The notes beneath the pieces were generated by a model that saw nothing but the letters and a program-made list of their open reading frames with translations, was not told the DNA's origin and made no database searches. DNA of 64,000 nt from Photorhabdus luminescens subsp. luminescens (lineage in GTDB: Bacteria > Pseudomonadota > Gammaproteobacteria > Enterobacterales > Enterobacteriaceae): NCBI RefSeq assembly GCF_001083805.1, contig NZ_JXSK01000003.1:496001-560000 (forward strand). The letters are read 5' to 3'. Below are positions 9,866-18,838 of the stretch, piece by piece. Every line of letters begins with the position of its first letter. Within the stretch, counting starts at the first letter, position 1. Both the position numbers and the translations under genes were made by a program.

Positions 9866-10024
9866 ATCAGCAGACCTCACCTTAGAATGAAGCGACTAAA
9901 TCGTAAGACTTTAGGCTACTCAAAATCAGTAGGAATGCATCGCCACAGAGGGCGTTCAGTATTCCGTGTCACGCATAATCAGGTGACAATTACACAGAAA
10001 CAGAATAAGGTACAGACTCATTAA
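9866..10024 (+). pseudogene. IS1-family transposase C-terminal relic
   Basis: The frame from 9866 reads 'RPHLRMKRLNRKTLGYSKSV', which matches the conserved C-terminal stretch of IS1-type InsB transposases (R-x-x-L-R-x-x-x-K-R-L-x-R-K-T-x-x-x-S-K-S). After about residue 26 the similarity is lost; the frame runs on to a stop at 10022-10024. No terminal inverted repeats or other transposase parts are visible. It indicates past IS activity in this decayed 9-10 kb segment. Between 9546 and 9865 I see no gene. Confidence 0.55.
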
Positions 10025-10169
10025 TTCCGTGCTCACTTTCTTTATTGAGTCTATTACTAACGCGTTTCCCCTTTTTCCTTTGTAATATTTTCACGTCTGC
10101 CTAATCTGGTCTGTCCCATCACGCTTTACCACAAGAAATATACGAACATCTATCTACATATGGAGTTAA

Positions 10170-11381
10170 ATGAACCTTATGAACATAAAAACACAATATT
10201 CACCCACTCTGGGACAGAGTACAGACTATATGCTTTTATTTATCCTTTCAGTCACCGTATTCTTCGTTGGCGCAACCGAATTCATGTTGTCATCCATGCT
10301 TACCCCTCTTGCAGTAGCCTTCGGGACAACTACTGTCGGAGCGTCCTGGCTGGTATCCAGCTATGCATTTTCCTATGCTCTGGCAGCGCCTGTATTTGGG
10401 TATTTTTCAGATCGTATTAACAGAAGCAAATTACTTCTAGGTTCTCTGCTATTTTTCGCCGCAGATGGCTTCGCTATCATTCTCTCCCCCACACTTAATA
10501 TCGCAATCACGCTACGAATTTTTGGCGGTATAGCATCCGCGGTAATCATACCCACCGTATTTGCCTTGATCGCCGATATTATCCCTTATAATCGCCAAAC
10601 CGAAGCGATGGGCGTCGTTATGCTTGGTATGACTTTTGGTATTGCATTCGGTCCAGCTTTAGCCGGAATACTGACAGATTTAATAAATTGGCAAGCGCCA
10701 TTTTTATTTAGCTCACTCGGCTGTGTCGTTACATTCATCATCGGGATCTACTGCCTTCCATCAAAAACTGTGCCTATAAAGCCAACAAACCAACAATTAA
10801 TCTGGTTTCGGCAATGGTCGGTTGTCAGGCCACTCATTGCAAAAGGAGCCTGGAATGGTGCCGGTGTTTCTGCTTTTCTCCTGTCAGGGGAAGTTTTGCG
10901 TCAACGGTACGGATTTGGTCCAACCGAAATCGGCTTGACCGTTATCGCCTTTGGCGTCGGTCTGGGAATAGGGAATATGTCCGCTGGTTGGCTTCGCAAG
11001 CTTTGTAACCGAGAAGAAGTGACTTTAGTCTTTGTCAGTCTGCTACTGACTGGTGTGATCTCCGTTTTCATGCTCGCTCCAATTATGCTCTTCGGCTCAC
11101 TGGGATGTTTGATACTTTGGGGAATCGCGCTTGGAGTTGGAGCTCCTACAAGTACCGTCGTTTTAGCAACACGAGCAGGTCCTAATAAAGGTATGGTTCT
11201 GGCCTTTGCAGAAACATTCAATAATCTGGGAATCTTGAGCTTAGTACCATTAACTACTATTGGGTTAATTGCAGGAGGTTCGAGCACAGCAATGGCCGTG
11301 CTATTCGTTGGGTTGATTATCGGCCTTACATTGACAATATTAGATTTCTGGCTGACGCGTTCGGCAAATCCTTTTCTATGA
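10170..11381 (+). CDS. MFS transporter, DHA1 (drug:H+ antiporter) type
   Basis: A 403-residue inner-membrane protein with about 12 transmembrane segments. The loop 2-3 motif 'GYFSDRINRSKLLLG' matches MFS motif A (G-x-x-x-D-R-x-x-R). 'GMTFGIAFGPALAGILTDLINWQAPFLF' region residues fit the helix-5 antiporter motif C of DHA1 exporters (G-x-x-x-G-P-x-x-G-G-like). The start at 10170 is favoured by GGAG 6 bases upstream. It lies alone between an IS relic and the converging SLC13 gene. The likely role is efflux of a toxic or self-made small molecule; the substrate is not known. Confidence 0.85.
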   Translation: MNLMNIKTQYSPTLGQSTDYMLLFILSVTVFFVGATEFMLSSMLTPLAVAFGTTTVGASWLVSSYAFSYALAAPVFGYFSDRINRSKLLLGSLLFFAADGFAIILSPTLNIAITLRIFGGIASAVIIPTVFALIADIIPYNRQTEAMGVVMLGMTFGIAFGPALAGILTDLINWQAPFLFSSLGCVVTFIIGIYCLPSKTVPIKPTNQQLIWFRQWSVVRPLIAKGAWNGAGVSAFLLSGEVLRQRYGFGPTEIGLTVIAFGVGLGIGNMSAGWLRKLCNREEVTLVFVSLLLTGVISVFMLAPIMLFGSLGCLILWGIALGVGAPTSTVVLATRAGPNKGMVLAFAETFNNLGILSLVPLTTIGLIAGGSSTAMAVLFVGLIIGLTLTILDFWLTRSANPFL

Positions 11382-11472
11382 ATATTCGCCCTCTGGCTTT
11401 ATTTCCCCACCATATATTCGATGGGGATATTGATAAATTATTGTATCCAGAGGGACATGAGTAAATTTTCAG

Positions 11473-12858
11473 TTACAGCCAGAATAACCAAGCAAATAAA
11501 GAGATGATCGCGATGCTGGCAATATTCAGAACCATACCTACTCTGACCATTTCAGTCTGTTTAATATGACCGGAGCTGAAAACAATCGCATTAGGTGGTG
11601 TAGCAACCGGCAACATAAAGGCACAGGATGCCCCGAAACCGATAATTAGCGTCAACGTCATTATCGGCATACCCAACGCTTCCGCAACGGTTGCGAATAT
11701 CGGTACTAGCAAAGCGGCGCTAGCTGTATTACTGGTAAATTCAGTCAGGAAGATAATAAATGCCGTGACCGCAACAATAATCACAAACCAGTGACTTGCG
11801 CCAAAAGTAGCGGCCATACCATTTGCCATGATTTCACTAGCACCTGAGTTTTTCAAAATAGCGCTTAAAGTCAGACCACCGCCAAACAGTATCAACACAC
11901 CCCACTCGGTGTTATTCTGAATCTGGGACCAACTCGCAACTCCCGTTATACCAATCAGAACGGCAGCACCGACAGCAATAATGGTATCCAGATCTTTCAC
12001 TCCCCCTAAGGCAGAACTGATAACCGTGCTAAAGATCCAGCAGAATACAGTTAATAGGAAGATCAGCATGGTCATCAAACGCTTGCCAGTCCAATCCTGT
12101 TTTTCCAGCTTCATGTTGAATTTATGATTCAAATTCGGGCGCAGCATCAGATACATAATACCCACCATCATTGGCATCAAAATAACAACCAGAGGAATGC
12201 CCAATTTCATCCAACTGAAGAAATCGATACCCAGTTGAGCCGCAGCAATTGCGTTTGGCGGGCTTCCTACCAAAGTACCTAAACCACCGATACTTGCACT
12301 ATAAGCTACCCCCAACAGCACAAATACAAATGTATGGCGCTCAGAACGCGCATCCAGATTCGACAAAATACCCAAGACTAATGGCAACATCATCGCGGCA
12401 GTCGCAGTGTTACTGATCCACATGGAAAGACCAGCCGTTACACCAAACAACAGCATCACTGCTACAGACAAGCGTCCACGGGCAATCATCAGCAGACGAT
12501 TAGCAATCAGCCTGTCCAGCCCTTGTATGTGAAGTGCAGTTGCCAAAGCAAAGCCACCAAAAAACAGGAAGATGATGGGATTAGCAAAAGATTTCAGCGC
12601 ATCTCCCGTATTCATCAATCCCATACCAACTGCCAGAATTGGAATACATAATGCAGTAATTGTGACGTGAATAGCTTCGGTAAGCCACAGCACACCAACA
12701 AATACCATTAATGCTAAACCCGCATTGGCTTTTTCACCAAACGGCAATGTATTCAGTAAAATAAATAGTAATACAACATCAGCAGCCAGAATAATTAAGC
12801 CTTTTTTATTAGAAAAATTTGGCCTTATAGCTGCGGTTAAAGATTGAGAAGCATCCAT
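11473..12858 (-). CDS. SLC13/DASS family sodium-coupled anion transporter
   Basis: A 461-residue inner-membrane symporter for dicarboxylates, citrate or sulfate-like anions. It carries the two inverted-repeat signature motifs with SNT triplets: 'WISNTATAAMMLPL' in the first half and 'FTSNTASAALLVPI' in the second, plus 'GSPPNAIAAAQLG' and 'ATPPNAIVFSSG' substrate loops. The open frame extends 33 codons further upstream, but I chose the ATG at 12858 because GGAGTCACC lies immediately before it. The gene is complete. Substrate cannot be assigned from the motifs alone. Confidence 0.88.
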   Translation of the reverse strand: MDASQSLTAAIRPNFSNKKGLIILAADVVLLFILLNTLPFGEKANAGLALMVFVGVLWLTEAIHVTITALCIPILAVGMGLMNTGDALKSFANPIIFLFFGGFALATALHIQGLDRLIANRLLMIARGRLSVAVMLLFGVTAGLSMWISNTATAAMMLPLVLGILSNLDARSERHTFVFVLLGVAYSASIGGLGTLVGSPPNAIAAAQLGIDFFSWMKLGIPLVVILMPMMVGIMYLMLRPNLNHKFNMKLEKQDWTGKRLMTMLIFLLTVFCWIFSTVISSALGGVKDLDTIIAVGAAVLIGITGVASWSQIQNNTEWGVLILFGGGLTLSAILKNSGASEIMANGMAATFGASHWFVIIVAVTAFIIFLTEFTSNTASAALLVPIFATVAEALGMPIMTLTLIIGFGASCAFMLPVATPPNAIVFSSGHIKQTEMVRVGMVLNIASIAIISLFAWLFWL

Positions 12859-13504
12859 GGTGACTCCATTAGCGCCGGTGATATCTGATCCACCATTGCT
12901 ACAATTGTTAAAAAAATACAAGGCGTGTGAATATAAGGAGTCTTCTCCAGGAAGCAAATGCAGTTCTTTGAATTTTGCGACCTAAAGCGCGAGAACTAAC
13001 CAATTAAATCATAACAGACGGTATTTTATACAAATTTTTGTATTTATATCACATTATTACATCTTTCCAGGTATAGAAAAGCGCTACGTTTTATGTAAAT
13101 TGTCGGGCATAAAAACAGATGAACTCTCCCCTTCCCAAGCTACCGACAAACTAATTTTTTCTCATCTTTCACTGATAACTCTATGAGGAGAAAGTTTTAC
13201 TATTTGAATAAGTGAAAATTTCTATAATCCCTCGCTTTCAGATGGCACGAAAACAATAGTTCACATGATTTAACCTGAACAAGTCAGATCCACGGAGTAA
13301 ATTTTCCCACATTCCATCCAAAGTATTTCATATTGAAATATTCCATTGATAACATAATCAACAAAGAAAATTTTACACAATATAAAATATTAGCATATTG
13401 AAGATATTTACCCTCTGTAGAATCATCCGCACCAAATAGGCGCCCCAAAACTCATAAATATAATTATCCATTGTGTTATAAAAGTGATAACTTTACATGG
13501 AAGT
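12859..13504. other. Intergenic region before the LuxR array
   Basis: About 650 bp between the divergent SLC13 transporter gene and the first LuxR gene. I see no coding frame worth calling, no RNA gene and no long repeat. Promoters for both directions must lie here, but none stands out from the AT-rich background. Confidence 0.45.
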
Positions 13505-13508
13505 TTTT

Positions 13509-13546
13509 ACAGTTTTACAGTTTTACAGTTTTACAGTTTTACAGTT
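13509..13546 (+). repeat. Octanucleotide tandem repeat upstream of the first LuxR gene
   Basis: The 8-bp unit ACAGTTTT occurs four times in a row, followed by a partial fifth (ACAGTT), ending about 20 bases before the chosen start of the first LuxR gene. The other four copies have a single unit at the same place, so the expansion is specific to the first gene. Such repeats change length by slippage and could alter leader structure or spacing. Confidence 0.9.
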
Positions 13547-13566
13547 CAATCATGATGGGTGAAATT

Positions 13567-14295
13567 ATGAAAGATAACACTAACACGATGAGTTTCTCTG
13601 TAAACAAAGATCTGGATGTTCATTCAAAAAGCTTTGATGCTTTCATATCGTACATGGAAAACAGCAACGATTTTTGGATCATAAAAGACAGCGAATCTCG
13701 ATTTGTCTATGCCAATGATATTATGATCTATTATAGCGGCCTTCCTAAAGGTTTTAATATAGAAGGGAGGCTTGATAGTGAATGTCCAGCTCCGTGGTCT
13801 GAATTTGAAGATATTATACAAGCTAATGATAAAAACGTAATGGCGAATCAAAAAACCATTCCGGTACTAAACACCTTTACTTATGGCGGGAGAGAAAAAA
13901 TGATCCAGCCGTTTCTAGTCGATATTACCCCTTTAATGAAGGATGGAAAATGTATTGGGGTTGTGGGGCACGGTAGAAAACTTCAAATTTATTCCATGTA
14001 TCATTTTGAAAACAACAGGCATCCTGAATCATTAACTTTTGGCACACCAACTGATTTATTTACTGATAGAGAGTTCGATATCGTATTTTTTGCTTTGCAG
14101 TCATTAAGCGCTAAAGATATAGCTAAAAAATTAGGTATCACATATAGAACAGTACAAAGCAGGTTACAATTTATTTACCAAAAAATAGGGATAAATTCAT
14201 TAAGCCAGTTAAAAGAATATTGTAGGGGTAAGGGGTACGACAATTATGCTCCTACCCGATTTATGAACCCTAATCCCTATATACCTCTGGCATAA
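13567..14295 (+). CDS. PAS4-LuxR solo regulator, copy 1
   Basis: A 242-residue transcription factor with an N-terminal PAS_4 sensor (about residues 20-135) and a C-terminal LuxR/GerE helix-turn-helix (about 165-225: 'LTDREFDIVFFALQSLSAKD', then 'LGITYRTVQSRL'). No LuxI synthase is in the window, so it is a solo. In Photorhabdus the PAS4-LuxR group is thought to sense host or other non-AHL signals (known for the group; the ligand here is unknown). I chose ATG 13567 because GGTGA lies just upstream; ATGs at 13552 and 13555 are alternatives. It is the first of five tandem copies and the only one with an expanded octamer repeat in its leader. Confidence 0.9.
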   Translation: MKDNTNTMSFSVNKDLDVHSKSFDAFISYMENSNDFWIIKDSESRFVYANDIMIYYSGLPKGFNIEGRLDSECPAPWSEFEDIIQANDKNVMANQKTIPVLNTFTYGGREKMIQPFLVDITPLMKDGKCIGVVGHGRKLQIYSMYHFENNRHPESLTFGTPTDLFTDREFDIVFFALQSLSAKDIAKKLGITYRTVQSRLQFIYQKIGINSLSQLKEYCRGKGYDNYAPTRFMNPNPYIPLA

Positions 14296-14455
14296 CAATG
14301 CACAACATTACTATCGTCACTATGCCATTAGGGTTTTGCCTAAGAGAACCTTATGCTCCGACCAAAACTCGCTTAACAACGCGAAAAGTAGTTTTGTGGG
14401 ATACCTCACATGGAGGTTATCGCGGTTTTACAGTTTAATCATGATAGGTGAAATT

Positions 14456-15184
14456 ATGAAAGATAACATTAACACTATGAGTTTCTCTGTAAACAAAGAT
14501 CTGGATGTTTATTCAAAAAGCTTTGATGCTTTCATATCATATATGGAAAATAGCAACGATCTTTGGGTTATAAAAGACAACGAATCTCGATTCGTCTATG
14601 TGAATGATGCTACGCTTTATTACAGTGGCCTTCCTAGGGGTTTTAACATAGAAGGTAAACTTGATAGTGAATGTCCAGCACCGTGGGCCGAGTTTGCAGA
14701 TATTATACAAGCTAATGATAAAAATGTAATGATGAGTCAAAAAACCATTCCGGTACTAAACACCTTAACTTATGGCGGGAAAGAAAAAATAATCCAGCCG
14801 TTTCTAGCCAATGTTACACCATTAATGAAGGACGGAAAATGTATTGGGGTTGTAGGACACGGTAGAAAACTTCAAATTTATTCCATGTATCATTTTGAAA
14901 ACAACAGGCATCCAGACTCATTAACTCTTGGTACACCAACTGATTTATTTACTGATAGAGAGTTCGATATCGTATTTTTTGCTTTGCAATCATTAAGCGC
15001 TAAAGATATAGCTAAAAAATTAGGTATCACATATAGAACAGTACAAAGCAGGTTACAATTTATTTACCAAAAAATAGGGATAAATTCATTAAGCCAGTTA
15101 AAAGAATATTGCCGGGGCAAGGGGTACGATAATTATGCTCCGACCCGATTTATTAACCCTAATCCCTATATACCTCTGGCATAA
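14456..15184 (+). CDS. PAS4-LuxR solo regulator, copy 2
   Basis: A 242-residue paralogue of copy 1 with the same PAS_4 plus LuxR-HTH layout. The HTH half is practically identical to copies 1 and 3 (identical through 'AKKLGITYRTVQSRLQFIYQ'). Differences gather in the PAS domain, for example VNDATLYYSGLPRGF against ANDIMIYYSGLPKGF in copy 1. Start chosen as for copy 1 (AGGTGAAATT before ATG). A 160-nt spacer separates it from copy 1. The pattern suggests recent duplication with different ligand or partner preferences. Confidence 0.9.
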   Translation: MKDNINTMSFSVNKDLDVYSKSFDAFISYMENSNDLWVIKDNESRFVYVNDATLYYSGLPRGFNIEGKLDSECPAPWAEFADIIQANDKNVMMSQKTIPVLNTLTYGGKEKIIQPFLANVTPLMKDGKCIGVVGHGRKLQIYSMYHFENNRHPDSLTLGTPTDLFTDREFDIVFFALQSLSAKDIAKKLGITYRTVQSRLQFIYQKIGINSLSQLKEYCRGKGYDNYAPTRFINPNPYIPLA

Positions 15185-15344
15185 CAATGCACAGCATTAC
15201 TATCGTCACTATGTCATTAAGGTTCTGCCTAAGAGAACCTTATGCTCTGACCAAAACTCGCTTAACAGCGCAAAAAACAGTTTTGTGGGATACCTCACAT
15301 GGAGGTTATCGCGGTTTTACAGTTCAATCATGATGGGTGAGATT

Positions 15345-16067
15345 ATGAAAGACAATACGATGAGTTTCTCTGTAAATAAAGATCTGGATGTTCATTCAAA
15401 AAGCTTTGATGCTTTCATATCATATATGGAAAGCAGCAACGATTTTTGGATCATAAAAGACAGTGAATCTCGATTCGTTTATGCTAATGATGTTACGCAT
15501 TATTACTGCAACCTACCCAAAGGTTTTAATATGGAAGGTAGGCTTGATAGTGAATGCCCAGGACCGTGGGTCGAGTTTGTAGACATTATACAAGCCAATG
15601 ATAAAAACGTAATGACGAGTCAAAAAACCATTCCAGTATTAAACACTTTCATCTATGGCGGGAGACAAAAAATAATCCAACCACTTCTAGTCAATATTAC
15701 CCCTCTAATGAAGGATGGAAAATGTATTGGGGTTGTGGGACACGGTAGAAAACTTCAAATTTATTCCATGTATCATTTTGAAAACAACAGGCATCCTGAA
15801 TCATTAACTTTTGGCACACCAACTGATTTATTTACTGATAGAGAGTTCGATATCGTATTTTTTGCTTTGCAGTCATTAAGCGCTAAAGATATAGCTAAAA
15901 AATTAGGTATCACATATAGAACCGTACAAAGCAGGTTACAATTTATTTACCAAAAAATAGGGATAAATTCATTAAGCCAGTTAAAAGAATATTGTAGGGG
16001 TAAGGGGTACGATAATTATGCGCCTACCCGATTTATTAACCCTAATCCTTATATACCTCTGGCATAA
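15345..16067 (+). CDS. PAS4-LuxR solo regulator, copy 3
   Basis: A 240-residue paralogue lacking two residues near the N-terminus (MKDNTMSF against MKDNTNTMSF). This is the most divergent sensor of the first three: 'ANDVTHYYCNLPKGFNME' replaces the YYSGLPKGF core, and 'CPGPWVEFVDII' replaces CPAPWSEFEDII. The HTH domain is the same as in copies 1 and 2. A 160-nt spacer precedes it. Changes at pocket-facing PAS positions with an unchanged DNA-binding domain suggest the same targets but a different input (inference). Confidence 0.9.
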   Translation: MKDNTMSFSVNKDLDVHSKSFDAFISYMESSNDFWIIKDSESRFVYANDVTHYYCNLPKGFNMEGRLDSECPGPWVEFVDIIQANDKNVMTSQKTIPVLNTFIYGGRQKIIQPLLVNITPLMKDGKCIGVVGHGRKLQIYSMYHFENNRHPESLTFGTPTDLFTDREFDIVFFALQSLSAKDIAKKLGITYRTVQSRLQFIYQKIGINSLSQLKEYCRGKGYDNYAPTRFINPNPYIPLA

Positions 16068-16227
16068 CAATGCACAACATTGCTGTCATCACTATGCCAT
16101 TAAGGTTCTGTTTAACAGAACCTTATGCTCTGACCAAAACTCGCTTAACAGCGCAAAAAACAGTTTTGTGGGATACCTCACATGGAGGTTATCGCGGTTT
16201 TACAGTTCAATCATGATGGGTGAGATT

Positions 16228-16950
16228 ATGAAAGACAATACGATGAGTTTCTCTGTAAATAAAGATCTGGATGTTCATTCAAAAAGCTTTGATGCTTTCA
16301 TATCATATATGGAAAGCAGCAACGATTTTTGGGCTATAAAAGACAACCAACATCGATTCGTCTATGCCAATGATACTATGCTTTATTACAGCGGTCTTCC
16401 TAAGGGGTTTAATATTGAAGGGAGGCTTGTTAGTGAGTGCCCGGCTCCGTGGTCTGAGCTTGAAGATATTGTACATGCTAGTGATGGCAATGTAATGACG
16501 AGTCAAAAGACCATTCCGGTACTAAACACCTTCATTTACGGCGGGAGAGAAAAAATAATCCAACCATTTTTGGTCAATGTTACACCGTTAATGAAGAATG
16601 GGGAATGTATTGGGGTTGTGGGACACGGTAAAAAACTTCAAATTTATTCCATGTATCATTTTGAAAACAACAGGCATCCTGAATCATTATCATTTGGCAA
16701 CCCAACTGAGATTTTTACAGATAGAGAGTTCGATATCGTATTTTTTGCATTGCAATCGCTAAGCGCTAAAGACATAGCAAGAAAATTAGGTATCACATAT
16801 AGAACGGTACAAAGCAGGCTACATGTCATTTACCAGAAAATAGGGATAAATTCATTAAGCCAGTTAAAAGAATATTGCAGGGGCAAAGGGTATGATAACT
16901 ATGCTCCTACCCGATTTATTAACCCTAACCCTTTTATACCTCTGGCATAA
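16228..16950 (+). CDS. PAS4-LuxR solo regulator, copy 4
   Basis: A 240-residue paralogue. It shares with copy 5 a distinct HTH variant, 'ARKLGITYRTVQSRLHVIYQ' in place of AKKLG...LQFIYQ, so copies 4 and 5 form a subgroup. The PAS domain differs at several sites ('KDNQHRFVYANDTMLYYSG', 'IVHASDGNVM'). The stop is followed by the conserved hairpin spacer. The start is chosen by the same GGTGA-ATG arrangement. Confidence 0.9.
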   Translation: MKDNTMSFSVNKDLDVHSKSFDAFISYMESSNDFWAIKDNQHRFVYANDTMLYYSGLPKGFNIEGRLVSECPAPWSELEDIVHASDGNVMTSQKTIPVLNTFIYGGREKIIQPFLVNVTPLMKNGECIGVVGHGKKLQIYSMYHFENNRHPESLSFGNPTEIFTDREFDIVFFALQSLSAKDIARKLGITYRTVQSRLHVIYQKIGINSLSQLKEYCRGKGYDNYAPTRFINPNPFIPLA

Positions 16951-17110
16951 CAATGCATAACATTGCTGTCATCACTATGCCATTAAGGTTCTGTTTAACA
17001 GAACCTTATGCTCCGACCAAAACTCGCTTAACAACGCGAAAAGCAGTTTTGTGGAATACCTCACATGGACGTTATCGCGGTTTTACAGTTCAATCATAAT
17101 GGGTGAAGTT

Positions 17111-17833
17111 ATGAAAGATAACACGATGAGTTTCTCTATAAACAAAGATCTGGATGTTCATTCAGAAAACTTTGATGCTTTCATATCATATATGGAAAAC
17201 AGCAACGATGTTTGGGTTATAAAAGACAACGAATCTCGATTCATCTATGCCAATGATACTATGATTTATTACAGCGGTCTTCCTAAAGGTTTTAATATAG
17301 AAGGGAGGCTTGATGGTGAGTGTCCAGCACCGTGGTCTGAGTTTGAAAATATTATACAAGCTAATGATAACCATGTAATGACGAGTCAAAAGACCATTCG
17401 GGTACTACACACTTTCACTTATGTCGGGAGAGAAAAAATAATCCAACCATTTCTGGTCAATGTTACTCCTCTAATGAAGGATGGAAAATGTATTGGGGTT
17501 GTAGGACACGGTAGAAAACTTGAAATTTATTCCATGTATCATTTTGAAAACAACATTCATCCAGAGTCATTAACTTTTGGCAAACCAACTGATTTATTTA
17601 CTGACAGAGAGTTCGATATCGTATTTTTTGCGTTGCAATCGCTAAGCGCTAAAGATATAGCGAGAAAATTAGGTATCACATATAGAACGGTACAAAGTAG
17701 ACTACATGTCATTTATCAGAAAATAGGGATAAATTCATTAAGCCAGTTAAAAGAATATTGCCGGGGTAAGGGGTATGATAACTACGCCCCGACCCGATTT
17801 ATTAACCCTAATCCCTATATAACTCTGGAATAA
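17111..17833 (+). CDS. PAS4-LuxR solo regulator, copy 5
   Basis: A 240-residue last copy of the array, with the copy-4 type HTH. PAS-domain substitutions include 'FTYVGREKIIQPF' (Val for Gly), RVLHTF for PVLNTF, and KLEIYSMYHFENNIH for KLQIYSMYHFENNRH. It ends in ITLE rather than IPLA. A GC-rich version of the intergenic hairpin follows (17870-17888), after which the repeat similarity ends. The array boundary is therefore here. Confidence 0.9.
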   Translation: MKDNTMSFSINKDLDVHSENFDAFISYMENSNDVWVIKDNESRFIYANDTMIYYSGLPKGFNIEGRLDGECPAPWSEFENIIQANDNHVMTSQKTIRVLHTFTYVGREKIIQPFLVNVTPLMKDGKCIGVVGHGRKLEIYSMYHFENNIHPESLTFGKPTDLFTDREFDIVFFALQSLSAKDIARKLGITYRTVQSRLHVIYQKIGINSLSQLKEYCRGKGYDNYAPTRFINPNPYITLE

Positions 17834-17869
17834 TGATGAACCATACCGTTATTGTCACTATTCCATTAA

Positions 17870-17888
17870 GGTTCTGCCGGGCAGAACC
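17870..17888 (+). terminator. GC-rich hairpin after the last LuxR gene
   Basis: GGTTCTGC and GCAGAACC form an 8-bp stem with a 3-nt loop, 36 bp past the stop of copy 5. It is the counterpart of the hairpins inside the array but more stable. It is not followed by a clear U-tract, so the terminator call is tentative. The remaining sequence to 18166 shows no gene. Confidence 0.4.
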
Positions 17889-18082
17889 CTATTCGCCTCC
17901 CAAAAAGTTTTGGTTTACCCGATTTTGGAATACTACTCCTATCTGGCGATCTGTGAAATCAACAGAAATATATATATAGAGAGAGAAGTGTCAGCATAGT
18001 ACAAAAGATTAAATAATTGATACAAAAAAATTAATTATGACAAACATCAAAGAGTGACATTAATAACGATATTTTAATCATA

Positions 18083-18119
18083 CCTGAAGCTTTTCACAAG
18101 ACACAAAAAAAGCTTCAGG
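18083..18119. terminator. Long-armed inverted repeat upstream-side of the Ner-like gene
   Basis: CCTGAAGCTTTT and AAAAGCTTCAGG form a 12-bp perfect inverted repeat with a 13-nt A-rich loop. It lies between the end of the LuxR array and the end of the converging Ner-like gene, a fitting place for a bidirectional terminator. Confidence 0.6.
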
Positions 18120-18166
18120 CATTTAATCTCTTCTCATTGGATTTTTTTCGAGAAGTTTATTTTAAT

Positions 18167-18379
18167 TCATTTTGAATATCTGCTTGGCCATATTTCGAAA
18201 GGCTCACAATCTAAAGCAGTAGCAATAAGTTGTTCACCCTTAGGCCACGGACGGTGCAAAGCATTTGATAAAGTGGATGATGCAAGCCCCGCACCTCTTG
18301 AAATAGCAGATAACGACGTTCCCCGTTTTTTAAGTCCGGCAATAATATCCGCTGGGTGCCAGTCGTTTTTTACAATCAT
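18167..18379 (-). CDS. Ner/Nlp (SfsB)-like DNA-binding regulator
   Basis: A 70-residue protein of the Ner family (phage Mu Ner, E. coli Nlp/SfsB): 'DWHPADIIAGLKKRGTSLSA' leads into the winged HTH, then 'LSNALHRPWPKGEQLIA' and 'ALDCEPFEIWPSRY', the classic Ner C-terminal motif. AAAGGAGAGGAAGGA precedes the ATG. It is not in a phage context here and stands alone. Its targets are unknown. Confidence 0.9.
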   Translation of the reverse strand: MIVKNDWHPADIIAGLKKRGTSLSAISRGAGLASSTLSNALHRPWPKGEQLIATALDCEPFEIWPSRYSK

Positions 18380-18802
18380 TCCTTCCTCTCCTTTCAGCTT
18401 GGTTATTCAAGGTGCGATATTCGTACTCTCTTCAAATTAATATTTTTATATTGTTACAGCTTTTTCCCTGAGTCCACACTTGTGCGGAATATTAAAAAAT
18501 AGGTGCTCTAAGACGTTAAACCCGGCTAACTGCCTATCCCAATAGACACTAAGTACAGCCAAATATTCTCCGCATAGGAAAATGTTATATCTGACAATTA
18601 AAAGGTCATAAATGAACTTTAATTATTAAGCAATGTTCTTTTCTGGATACTAGAATATTTAAAAAGTTTAGTTGTTTTGGGAAATGTTGGAAGCCGCATT
18701 AAATACATTAGCGAATGTCCTAAAAAAGCGCTTCAATTATGAGGAATGACGCCAATTAAATACTTTAATAGCCATCGAAAAATTGCTTACGCAACAGCAA
18801 AT
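18380..18802. other. Intergenic region, no gene seen
   Basis: About 420 bp upstream of the Ner-like gene and downstream of the minus-strand operon. I see no credible ORF or RNA gene, only general AT-rich sequence that should hold the Ner-like gene's promoter. Confidence 0.45.
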
Positions 18803-18830
18803 CAGCCAGTCGATAATTATCGACTGGCTG
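18803..18830 (-). terminator. Palindromic terminator of the minus-strand operon
   Basis: A perfect 28-bp palindrome, CAGCCAGTCGATAA followed by its exact complement, begins 8 bp after the MFS stop codon on the minus strand. TTTGCTG follows the stem on that strand. It very probably ends the unknown-protein/desulfurase/MFS transcript. Confidence 0.7.
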
Positions 18831-18838
18831 AATGACCG

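Larger units (their letters stand above)
14296..17110 (+). repeat. Four 160-nt structured spacers between LuxR copies
   Basis: The four gaps (14296-14455, 15185-15344, 16068-16227, 16951-17110) are each exactly 160 nt and closely similar. Each contains a stem-loop of the AAGGTTCTG...AGAACCTT type, for example at 15219-15241, 16102-16123 and 16985-17007. A second inverted repeat (CAAAACT...AGTTTTG) follows, then a block ending in GCGGTTTTACAGTT before the start codon. The stems have no U-tract, so they may process or stabilise the mRNA rather than end it. Confidence 0.85.

Noticed and set aside
15135-16227. Long N-terminal extensions (60-70 residues) of LuxR copies 3 and 4
   Set aside because: They overlap the preceding gene and read through the structured 160-nt spacer; the ribosome site lies just before the shorter start shared by all copies.
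13471-17833. Possible CRISPR-like array from the regular repeats
   Set aside because: The repeat period is about 880 bp and consists of whole genes plus spacers; no short direct repeats with unique spacers and no cas genes anywhere in the window.
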